Source: Reticulitermes lucifugus
Taxonomy: Eukaryota > Arthropoda > Insecta > Blattodea > Rhinotermitidae
Length of the DNA stretch: 25,431 bases
Direction: 5' to 3'
Assembly (NCBI GenBank): GCA_026260175.1
Contig: JAKCWW010005952.1
Location: forward strand, 4,164-29,594
In this document: in pieces, positions 8,880-18,230 of the stretch
Position numbering within the stretch: position 1 is the first letter of the stretch
Layout of the letters: each line of letters opens with the position of its first letter
Notes under the pieces: model-generated
What the model was told of the DNA's origin: nothing
The model's database searches: none
The model's input: the letters and a program-made list of their open reading frames with translations, nothing else
Translations under genes and position numbers: made by a program

Positions 8880-10048
8880 TCTAGTAACAATGGAAATAGT
8901 CATTTTGAATGTTGGTGATACAGCTCACGTAAAACAATTGTAAAATATTTACATACTACATGTAAAGCTTTGATATTATTTGTTTGTATATGCTGTGCCG
9001 TGAAATCTTTAAGATTTGTCCTGCACGCGTAAAAGTCTAAAATATATTCATCACATGAATCCCTTTAACAATTAAAAATTAAAACCATAATTCCTTTCAC
9101 TTTATTACTGTCATACAGTACATAATTGTGAAAAATTTCTGAATATTATTTTATGTATGTGTTAAAAGTGTTCATGCTTATGCTGTTTCAAATTACGGCC
9201 ACTCTTTGTGATTTACGCATTTGCAAATAAGTTAAGCCAATCCCAATTACGTGTTGAAATTGACCTGCTATTATTGAAGTCTGGACACAATTAGCTAAAA
9301 TATTAGTGTATTAGTAGATAGGGCATAAAGTTGCCACTAGATAGTTAACATATCTAGATTTGCGATAAAATTTGACGATAACAATTATTACAATTTTAGT
9401 GCACTTTGATATAATTTGATTAGGTAGCCTAACTTCTGTCTATTACACTAATCAGTAGAATAATCCGATTTTACTTTGTACCTCACAGTGATCAATCAAT
9501 GCATTGAATACTGGTATTTTGTGTTAAAGTCCACTTTTCCCTTCACATTTCGGTGAATAAAGAAAATGTTACCAAGCTTGTTGGATAAATGATAATCTGC
9601 TTTGTACCTGAAACCTCATACACCTGCACGTTACGCTCTCGAAATGAAATATTACTATAGCCTTTGTAGACATGTTTTTGTAGCGTAATACGAAAACACA
9701 CAACCAAATTTCCATAAACATTAAAACTTTACAACATACAACTTATATAAAAATAATTGCATTAACATAACGGTTTTAGAAAAAGTATTTTGAAGGACGT
9801 AAAAGGTGGAAATAACATAACACCGCGGAATTTATATTATTCTAAATTGGGTTTACAAAACAGGTGAAGGACTGGTTTTCTCCTACAAAAGAGATTGTGC
9901 TACATTATATTGAGAAGAAGGGGTAAAAGGAATTCATGTTCCACAAATCTCTTCTTTCGCTTCATCAATGTGGCGAATTTAGGCGCTGCTATAAATTAAA
10001 TTACATAATTCAGTGATCCAGTTACGTACATAATTCTGAGGATACATA
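8880..10048. other. Unassigned AT-rich spacer
   Basis: No open reading frame of note and no repeat recognised. The last ~90 bases may include the 3' untranslated part of the mariner remnant that follows on the minus strand. Confidence 0.5.
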
Positions 10049-10675
10049 CTCCGAATGTCCCTTCCAAATAGTCACCTGAGGCGTTCATACACTGGTCCAA
10101 GCGCTTCTCCCACTACTGGAAGCGTTACCGGAATGCTCGTTTCGTGATGTTCTCCAGCACCTCCTGAGATTCAGCTCCGGTCTCCGTCATGTCCTCAAAT
10201 TTGTGTCCCTTTAACTAGATTTTCATCTTTGGAAACAATTAGAAACAATTTTTTGCTCTTATTGGTCTAATCTTACAAGTTCTTGTACATAGAAAATTGG
10301 TTTGTTTCTAGTCGCCTTTCAGCAGACGGGGCACAAATTTTGCAGCAGCTTCCCCCGCCTCATATTCAAATCCTCGGCTAAGATGCGTGAGCAAGTACGG
10401 TATGGTATAATTATACAAAAATGGTAAATCCTACATTATCTGTCATCTTGGATGACTTGACACACCTTTTCCAAAGTTTATGTCTCACTTGACAAAAGAC
10501 GACGTGAACATTCAAAATCCTCAACAGAAGTTTGGCCAATTCTGAAAAGTGAATAACATTCAAAGTTATGTGTTGTACTCATGATTTCATGACCACAGTT
10601 TTTTAAAGAATGTCGTACATTTCAAAAGCCTTTTCTCAAGGATAAAACAAAACTTGATGCAAATTCTCTGTTTCT
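10049..10675 (-). pseudogene. Mariner-type transposase pseudogene, catalytic core deleted
   Basis: Read on the minus strand from 10675, the N-terminus gives QRICIKFCFILEK. After a frameshift come FECYSLFRIGQTSVED, EKVCQVIQDDR and SRILAEDLNMRR, then after a second shift AAAKFVPRLLKGD. These correspond in order to the paired helix-turn-helix DNA-binding region of mariner transposases (typical FEW..RF..G, then LNMRR..AKFVPRLL). The sequence then jumps to PKMKI, a stop, LKGHKFEDM, WEKRLDQCMNASGDYLEG and the usual C-terminal end. The region that should carry the catalytic aspartates is missing, so about a third to a half of the ~340-residue protein is gone. There are several in-frame stops, including ones in the C-terminal segment (FR*RFQ*WEK). 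Terminal inverted repeats were not found. Dead element, confident family call, uncertain subfamily. Confidence 0.88.
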
Positions 10676-11030
10676 TATAGTCTGCACATTTACTAGAACG
10701 CAATCAATAGAAACACACTTAAAGAGTAATTTGTCTCAGAGGTACCTAACAAAGCATGGCTGTATCGATCCACGTGGCCAGTCCGGAAAACTTTTGTCTC
10801 GCAACTCGTTAACTGTGTCACGTGAAAAATTTCGTACCTACGTATATGGTAATCCTGCACTTTTGAAGAACATCGTTTTAAGTGGGAAATAAGTTTGGGC
10901 ATAAGTTTTATTTATCAGTACGTCTTGTGAAGAGATCCTTATATTTGTTATACACGTTATATGTCAGGAATATTTTAAAGAAAATAAAATATTATTGCAA
11001 AATACCTTAAATATGGGGACTAATAACGCA

Positions 11031-11082
11031 TGGAATTTTCGACGTTTCAGTTCTGGGGCCTTTGCGCTTCTTCACGTAAGGA
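11031..11082 (-). other. Retroelement-terminus-like motif (TGAAGAAG ... GAAACGTC)
   Basis: On the minus strand, CTTACGTGAAGAAGCGCAAA is followed by GGCCCCAGAACTGAAACGTC. The pairing of TGAAGA with a downstream GAAACGTC recurs at the ends of many arthropod and vertebrate repeats that I associate with PLE pseudo-LTRs. Helix II is not convincing here and the first C of the core is G. Tentative. Confidence 0.3.
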
Positions 11083-11870
11083 AATAACATTATTTCAACT
11101 ATGAATTTAATAAAATCTGCAGTCAAAATATTCATGCATTTTTTATTCTGTCTTATCAAGCTTTTGCGTATGAATAAATGGCTTAATTCTACAAGTTGTC
11201 CGTAAATCTAAATGAATTAAACATAATGAAATTTGTAATAACAAATTCGCCAAAATATACATTAAATACTGGATGCAGTGGAAACTATACGCAAGAGTGA
11301 GAAATCACATAATTCCTAAACTAAGAGGACAATATTATGCAGTTAGATAAATTCAATGCTAGCATTTTCACCACACTCAGATTATTTTGCCTGCAACGAG
11401 GCACGGGAATACTTCTGGGTGGTGATTCACCCCATAATAAATGAATACTTGTTTTATTGAAGGAATTCTGAAGACATGTCTGGTATGTGCTTATTTTTGC
11501 AGTGCATATTAAGAATTAAATTTTCTGTATGATTTAACTTATGATTTTTCCACATACTATGCTAATGGAACCAACCTTTGGATCCACAGTATATATGCTA
11601 ATGTGTACATGTACCCCCATCTAAAAGTGTAAAATTTGAATATTAATAACTGTGATGGAAAGGCATTGTTCATTGAAGGTTAATCGCTATGAATATGAAG
11701 CATATTTCGCATCATATTTCGCATAGTCTAGTATATATCAGTATGGAGAATTTAGTTTGCTGTAAAAGAAATTCTTGTACTTCAAACTTATTCACTGGAA
11801 CAGGGGGGATATGGGAAGTTGCATATTCGTCACTGGCAATTTGGTAATCTGAGCCGTTAAGTTATTATTG

Positions 11871-11878
11871 TGACGTCA
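11871..11878. promoter_or_regulatory. CRE-like palindrome TGACGTCA
   Basis: A perfect consensus site for CREB/ATF-type bZIP factors. There is no promoter or gene nearby to give it context, so function is unproven. Confidence 0.25.
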
Positions 11879-12048
11879 CCAGCCAGCTGTGCTGGCTAAC
11901 CAGGAACCTTCTGCTACTCGTGTGTAAAAGAGACGTCTAGAAGTGATTCCACGATCTGTGTGGAAGGACGTTGAGCAAATAACATAAATTGTCACCCTGC
12001 CATCTGCAACTTGACACAATTTTACACGTCAAGAGGTTGGTGGGTCTA

Positions 12049-12172
12049 CAGTGGCGTAGCTAGTTTTTATGGCGCCTGGAGGGAGTAATCATTTTGCCGC
12101 CTATTTTGCTGGCCCTTGGACTGTGCCGCCCGGGGTGGCAGCACCACTCGCTTTTCCCTAGCTACGCCCGTG
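12049..12172. mobile_element. hAT-like MITE, 124 bp
   Basis: The left end CAGTGGCGTAGCTAG and the reverse complement of the right end, CACGGGCGTAGCTAG, match at 13 of 15 positions. The outside 8-mers TGGGTCTA (12041-12048) and TGGACCTA (12173-12180) match at 6 of 8, consistent with a decayed 8-bp target-site duplication as made by hAT transposases. The interior is GC-rich (GGCGCC, GCCGCCCGGGG) and has no coding capacity. CAGTGGCGTAGC-type ends are widespread in animal repeats. The superfamily is inferred from duplication length. Confidence 0.65.
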
Positions 12173-12746
12173 TGGACCTAAATCGGACATGATGCCAAGA
12201 GGGTAATTAATTTAATACGAAATTTTCATTAAGGTCTCTCATTGTCGCGTTAATGTGTAAAATTTACGCTGTTTGCTCTAACATTACCCTCTACCTTTTT
12301 CAGGGATAAGAAGCAATTTTTCTTGTACGTGACTCCACCAATTTGTTTGACAGAATTACCAGATTATGGCTGATGTCTGCATCCAAGGATTATCTGGACG
12401 TTAGGTACTCTAATGCATTCCTGAGTGAGAAACCCTATTTTTCGGTGGACGAATATTGTCTGTACTTTAATACATTCAGCATAAATTATTGTCACAACCA
12501 TCGGTCTGAATGGTTCGTATAACGTATCATTTCAATATTCATTACCGACAACATGTTTTTTAGTTGTTAGAAAATACAAAATAATTAATAAAAGATGTGC
12601 ATTTGTGTACACCACCAGTGATTTATTTACTATCGTCATCACACAGAGAAATAATGTGTCTACTAGAATTCAAAAGACTGTCTTTCACATCGTACCGAAG
12701 TGTGAATTCAACAAAAACAATATTTCGATGAAGAAATTATTAGCCC
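12173..12746. other. Unassigned AT-rich spacer
   Basis: No gene or recognised repeat. The plus-strand frame that begins at 12605 runs through the assembly gap and poly-A and is an artefact. Confidence 0.5.
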
Positions 12747-12805
12747 AAAAAAAAANNNNNNNNNNNNNNNNNNNNNNNNNNNNNNNNNNNNNNNNNNNNN
12801 NNNNN

Positions 12806-12840
<35 letters not shown>

Positions 12841-12868
12841 AAAAAAAAAAAAAAAAAAAAAAAAAAAA
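12747..12868. other. Assembly gap inside a poly-A tract
   Basis: Nine A, then exactly 50 N (12756-12805), then 34 A, one C and 28 A. The round N number suggests a placeholder gap of unknown size. The homopolymer on both sides explains why the assembly broke. The A-run could be the tail of a plus-strand retroelement ending here, or a T-run at the end of a minus-strand one. The reading frames that cross it are meaningless. Confidence 0.9.
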
Positions 12869-13040
12869 CACGACTTCAGAGGGACTAGTGTCACTCTCAA
12901 CCCAGATTTTGACAAGACCTGTATTGGAGTTAGAAAGCTTAAACACGCCAACGTGCTCAGGCCTGCAGTACATCACGACTTGCGTACCAAGTCTCATAAA
13001 ACATCTTCAACCTCAGTTTGTTGGAGATGTGATTCTTTTT

Positions 13041-13267
13041 CCATGGCTCAAGAGCCCCTAGTGGGCCAGGCCCTACTCATTATCGAGGCTTTACGATCAC
13101 ACTCAGACACACCACGCACGGTAGGACTTCTCTGGACGAGTGATTAGCCCGACGCAAAGACCTCTACCTGGCAACATAAAACACTCGCAAGAGACAGACA
13201 TTAATGCCCCGGCGGGATTGGAGTCCGCAATCCCAGCAAGCGAGCGGCCGCAGGCCCACGTCTGTAG
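13041..13267 (-). repeat. Widespread SINE-like repeat (source of false proteins)
   Basis: On the plus strand one frame reads MAQEPLVGQALLIIEALRSH, then SDTPRTVGLLWTSD, a stop, PDAKTSTWQHKTLARDRH, a stop, and NPSKRAAAGPRL. This peptide family is very frequent among spurious predictions from animal genome assemblies. On the minus strand the same DNA has a tRNA-like segment with a box-B-like GCGGACTCCAATCCC (at about 13208-13222), so the true element is probably a SINE in minus orientation. The flanking part 12869-13040 may belong to it but I do not recognise it. No function should be assigned to the open frame. Confidence 0.65.
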
Positions 13268-15012
13268 ACGTGTTACGGGTATTAGTTACGATAAGGAATT
13301 TTCTATACTTTACACTAAGGAATGTACAATATCGACACAAATGACTACGTTCCAAAATAGGCCCAAGTAAAGAAATTTAGATGTGCTTAATCACAAAGTG
13401 CATTATTAGATTTACGGGCTATTAAATTTCAGTGGGCTTACAATTTGTTACTTCTAGGGTGTGATTTTTTAATTCTGGCTTGTGATTGGAGCATTTCTTT
13501 AGCATTAGTTTTCCCTCTAGCAAACGTGAGGCTAGAGCAGCATTTTGCATCAGTGAGCACTTACAATCTGAAGCAAATTTAACACTTCAAATAGCATTAG
13601 AAATGGAAGCTGTGTTTGTTCCTGAAATTTAGTGTACAAGATTTGAAAGTGTAACGTACTTCTTTATATCTTTGTATCAGTTTAATGCAAAATAAATAAT
13701 ATAAATATTTATAACTATGCTCATATGTTACATTTTTTCTTATATTTACATTAATTATAATTACATGAGGTGCAGTAACTGATTTACATGATTGGTTTCC
13801 ACGATCTATGGTTCTTGCTCTTATGTGTAGATTTTTCTCTTCCTCATCTGTTTAAGTAAACCTCATTTAATAAATAATTAACACAGATTTTATGTTTCCG
13901 TTTGTGTTCGTCCATTTCTTTTCACCTGTCTCAACTAGACATGAATAAGACATATAGACAATATGACCAACGTCATAACACTCGACAGGAACTTCGGGCC
14001 ATTGGGACTCTCAACATCTTGAAAATTTTAAACTTTCTGACTAAAAACACAGGAATGGTGATTGTGTAAATATTTTCAGGTGAATGCAACACTTCAACCC
14101 TGAAAATCCATGCAACTTGTTCCTATGAAACTTTGTTAAACATCTACGGAACTACATAGCATCACATCTCATAGGACCGAATTATTAAGAAAATAACTTA
14201 TCTTTTTTGGCAATAAGGTATTTAGAAAGTTACTCTGAAGGAGTGAGTAAAGAAATATGGCAGAATAACTTTTTTATTGGTCGCTTCCTGTGAGATAAAC
14301 AAAAGGAAGGCCTCTATACAGGTACTAAACATACATCAAAGCTCTCTTCGGAAGGTTGCAGGTTGGGAATATAATGGGAGAACAGAACTTTAGAAACAGA
14401 CAAAGGTTAACCTATAATAGAGACACAACCTAAAAAGAGCTACTTAACTGCTAGCACTACCGTGAAGAAAAATATTATGTGAGCCACAATGCTACTTCAG
14501 ACACTGAGTCTCTACACCAGCGTCGCCATTGAAGGCTGAAGTTCATTAGATGATAACTAAAAGGTAAAATCCTACACCCCAGAAAATACACTGCCCATCC
14601 TTTATAAAGTTGAACCACTGAAAGGCGTTTAGGGAAATAATCACTAATTTTTCTTCGACTTATATGAAACACGTAAGGACACAATGCAGGCAACATTCGT
14701 AGCTGTTAACATCAATGTAGACGGTATATGTAGTAGTCACTATGTCTGAAGTATGAAAGAGAATATGACGTCAAAAAGGGTTCTGTGAGAGATGGTAAGA
14801 ACATGATTGAAGATGTACACAGTGTTTAGACAGGTATAATAATTATAAATTAAATTTATTTTTCGTTTTGCTTGGTGCATTTTAGGATTCTCAACATTCG
14901 ACCTTATAGCCAGAAGTATTTGTAACATATAATCATACCCAATGTATAATAGGTTGTGTCGATGATGTTTCAAGCCCTATAATCGTCACGTCGTTATTTT
15001 CGACTATTAGCG
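13268..15012. other. Unassigned AT-rich spacer
   Basis: No gene recognised. The minus-strand frames at 14475-14696 and 14740-14973 lack any motif. Confidence 0.5.
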
Positions 15013-15360
15013 ATGATGGCGAGAAAACAGGGCTCTGGGGAAGATATTTGGGCCTCAAAAGAACGAATTAACAGGGGACTGGAAAACATTCTGCAAAGAG
15101 AAGCTTCGTTATCTGTACTCTCAGCAAAGATTATTCGGGTGGGGCATGTGGCACGTGTGGGGGAGAGAAGAGGTGCACACGGGAACGTGGTGGGGAAATT
15201 TGAAAGAAAAAGCCCACTTGTAGGACCCAGGTATAGAAGAAAGCATAATATTAAAATTAACCTTACAGAAAATTGTTTGGGAGGGCGTGGACGTGATTCA
15301 TGTGGCTTAGGATAGGAACAATTATCTGACTCTTGTGAGCACGATAACCCTATTGTAAAC
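15013..15360 (+). pseudogene. Non-LTR retrotransposon RT C-terminus, frameshifted
   Basis: From 15017 one frame reads ENRALGKIFGPQKNELTGDW, then KLRYLYSQQ. Near 15125 the homology moves to the frame of 15013 and reads KIIRVGHVARVGERRG, VVGKFERKSPLVGPRYRR, KHNIKINLTENCLGG, then a stop within DSCGLG*DRNN. These match, in order, the C-terminal part of a common arthropod endonuclease/reverse-transcriptase ORF: ENRVLR.IFG, TG.W, LYS, then GHVARMGE, GK..GKRPLGRPR.RW, DNIK.DL, and DRD. The short gap between the frames suggests a deletion as well as a frameshift. The polymerase core is absent, so it is 5'-truncated. The plus-strand 100-codon frame starting at 15013 is part of this pseudogene, and the overlapping minus-strand frame at 14994-15533 is its shadow. 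Confidence 0.88.
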
Positions 15361-15644
15361 AAGATGGGATGGCATGCATCAAGAGAGTTTGGAATTTTGG
15401 CCCACAATAAACGATGCTTGAGATGCAAATATTTAAGAGAACTGACTTGGGTTGAGGCCTGCAATAATTGAACATACTCAGTATGGATGAATGGAAAACG
15501 GATTTGGAAGCTATGTACATTAGAATGGAGCAAGGTTAAAAATAGTCCGTTTCATAAAAATCTTGATTAGATTCTGCAGTGAGAAAGTTGAGTGAAATTT
15601 ACATATCCACGGAACAGAGACATTCGCAGGAAACTCCTACTCGC
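15361..15644. other. Spacer between two retrotransposon tails
   Basis: The first part may be 3' untranslated sequence of the reverse-transcriptase remnant. No poly-A or duplication was recognised. Confidence 0.4.
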
Positions 15645-15720
15645 TTAGCTAGTCAAGACATTCTCTACTTTCCAAAAACCCCGAAGGTTCAGTACCCTGT
15701 TGAGACCGTCGCTTAATGCT
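15645..15720 (-). pseudogene. Non-LTR retrotransposon 3' tail, end of RT ORF
   Basis: On the minus strand one frame reads DGLNRVLNLRGFWKVENVLT, then S and a stop. This matches the terminal MNLRVP..GNFLTS-stop region of the same type of ORF as at 15013-15360, in opposite orientation and 285 bases away. AATGTCTTGACTAGCTAAGC corresponds to the end seen at 25395-25431. A 5'-truncated copy. Confidence 0.6.
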
Positions 15721-15777
15721 AGTTAACCAGCTTTTATCTAGAATGGAAAGTCATGTAGTTTGGTAGATAGGTAGACG

Positions 15778-15791
15778 GCGTCACGTGACGC
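15778..15791. promoter_or_regulatory. 14-bp palindrome with E-box, GCGTCACGTGACGC
   Basis: Perfect palindrome whose central GTCACGTGAC is the extended E-box bound by MITF/TFE-type and some other bHLH factors. Surrounding DNA shows no promoter or gene, so the match is noted without claiming function. Confidence 0.3.
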
Positions 15792-18230
15792 AAGAAAGTA
15801 TTATTCCCAGTAACCCTTGTGTAACCCAAAGTCTGTACTACTTGCACTTTGCTAAGACCTAAACTTCGACGTTTTATTTAAAACTGAGTTCGGCCACTGC
15901 AGTTTTTCCTTTTCTCGTGAACCTGTGTTCAAGACCGACTTGATTAAGGCCACTCTGAGTAGGAAACGGAGATTCTCAGAAAAGTGAAGAAGAAATAAGA
16001 ACGGTGAAGATAAGATGTGAAAGCAGAGAGTGCCATCACCGGTTGTTGGTTTGGAGTCGGTGGCATTTGCTTCTACTCGGTCCCCTCACTTCACAGTTTT
16101 CTTCTTGAGCCTAGCCAGGGTGAGTGATCTATCATTGTGGCGTGTCAACCCATTACACTTCTTCTTCTGCGAGGAAAGTAACGTCCAAATAATGAACGGA
16201 AAGACCGAAAGATCGACCACGTACCACACAGACGCACACTGACATCACATGGCAGATGTGATCTAGTAATGTGTTTTATCCTATTGGGACATGCAGTTTC
16301 TTTATAAGACGCTGTGGCCAATGAGACAGAGGCGCAACTGGCTTTAGCTTTATTTTCCTTGTTTTCAGTCTGTCTTTACTTTAGCAATAACGTTTTATCG
16401 TTTTCTGAACAGATTTTCTAACATTCTAGGAGACACTTCAAAGTTCTAGGCTCCCAAATGTTGACATAAAGGGCTTCCCAACCTCAGGATTCATAAATAC
16501 AGGTTTCGGCGCCACCGTACAAAATTTACTCGCCACGGCGACCTGACTTACAGAAGTTTTGCACCCCTGATCAAAATCCTCTTATGTGTTCAGAGTTACA
16601 CCTAGCCACATTGCGAAAGAGGCATATAGTTTTGAAATGAGCCTTTTTCTCCGGAATATTTTAGTGAACAGGATACTTAGAGATTCTCTCATCTCCTGAT
16701 CCTTAAAGAACAAATTTAATTTTCTGGTGCCTGAATGCTGAACCCATGTGTTAAAGTAAAAATACTACTTGTATTTAGAAGAATACATTTTTACTAACAA
16801 TTCTAGCATACAAATGATGCATAATTATCTTTCATTGCTTTTTATTATTACGTAGTATGGGGGTTTCAAATTATCCCAGAACTGAGTTATTAGAGGCGCT
16901 GAATTATTACAAAGGGCGGCGTTGGTGTAATAACTAATGCAAGGGTACATAGGGGCACAATATGCCTATTTAAGACAATTTCAACGAGTTATTTTGGAAT
17001 TTTGCCTATAGCTATAGTAACTGGATTTATGAGGAATGCGGTGCACAAATGATATTTCATACATTAAAGCCTTGGGGAAAACGAATTGCCGATACCCAAT
17101 AGAGGGAAATACATGGTTGCGCGATCAATTTGGCTTCTTGCCCGTAGCACCATGACAGCTAACGAATCCCTAGTAACGAACGTTCAGTGCAGGGTGTGCG
17201 AACTCTGTGTGGGGGCCCCAGTGCAGGGTGTGTGTTCTGTTTGTGCATCACATTTATATTTGTTTCACAACTCAACACATTCTTACGGGGACCAGCTTTC
17301 CTTATCTATATTTGAAAGGCTATGATTTCTATATACACCTGTAAACATGATACTTTAATGCTATACTCTCATGAATTTTGGCATGTGATGCATGAAGACA
17401 GTGCGATTGTAAGCCCTATATTAACATAAAAATATAACCATTTGAAATTCTTGAGGCAATGTTTTCACTATCATCTGCCCGTGCAAATGATAAGTGTTTC
17501 GAGATATTTTGAAAAAAAAAAATATTCCACTGATTATTTACGCCATGAACTTAGAAAATCGTGAAATCATGCAGCCACATTCAAATATAGTAACTCCAAT
17601 TTATTAATTACTAATTTTGACAAAATAACAATACGCACTAACCAGTGCAGCTATATACGTACTCTGTGGGAGAGCTGGATTAAGGTTTCCTCTACACAAA
17701 CACACTCAACTTGCCTTCCGCCATCTTCCTTTATTCTATACTCCTTGGCAGGGAGTATATAAGAATTATACATGGTAACTAGTATCCCCAACATACTCTT
17801 ACGCTAAAAAATTCTTTCCATAACGTTGTATATAACAGTACCGAATCAGAAACCCTTTATTGACGTTTATTAATGCCATATTTTGCGTCTATTTGTAAAT
17901 AGAATTCTGAAGTACTTAAAAAGAGGACGGCAGACATTAGCCTATGAAAAATTCACCGACATTTTTCCGCATATTTTCATCTCTTCCTTTACGACCATTC
18001 TAACATTCGACTAGTATAGTGTTACAGAAAAAAAGGGGAAACCGTATTCTTTAATATAAATTATGTGGTATTTTCTGCTAGTTGAAAAGAGAAGTTAAAT
18101 TATGAATTGTGGTAACACTGTGCTGCATTACATTTTTAGAATATTCTTTGTATCTTACAAGAAAATACAAGCAGGTGACATCATCATGTTCTTATGTTCA
18201 ACCGCGTGTGTCTCCTGATTAAATTTAGAA
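15792..18230. other. Unassigned spacer
   Basis: No gene recognised. At 16030-16242 and 17086-17325 there are open frames on the plus strand without family motifs. CAGTGCAGGGTGTG occurs twice (17187-17200 and 17219-17232), a short imperfect tandem duplication of about 32 bases. A GC-richer patch at 16500-16570 may be an old repeat. Confidence 0.45.

Larger units (their letters stand above)
10676..12048. other. Unassigned AT-rich spacer
   Basis: Contains the motif at 11031-11082 and the CRE-like palindrome at 11871, annotated separately. AGCCAG-CTGTG-CTGGCT at 11881-11897 is a perfect 6-bp hairpin directly after the CRE-like site. Otherwise nothing is recognised. The minus-strand frame at 10693-10902 has no known motif. 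Confidence 0.5.

Noticed and set aside
12605..13147. A 180-codon plus-strand frame, the longest in the window
   Set aside because: It runs through 50 N and a lysine run coded by poly-A and ends in a repeat-derived peptide. It is not a gene.
14994..15533. A 179-codon minus-strand frame
   Set aside because: It is the shadow of the non-LTR reverse-transcriptase remnant on the plus strand, whose homology is clear.
16030..16242. Possible exon with CAGGGTGAGT donor-like site near 16117
   Set aside because: The frame has no family motif, no acceptor side was found, and a donor-like match is frequent by chance.
16469..16569. Possible second hAT-like MITE (GGGCTTCCCAACC start, GCACCCCTG end)
   Set aside because: The ends match weakly and the flanking 8-mers do not agree, so I could not support it.
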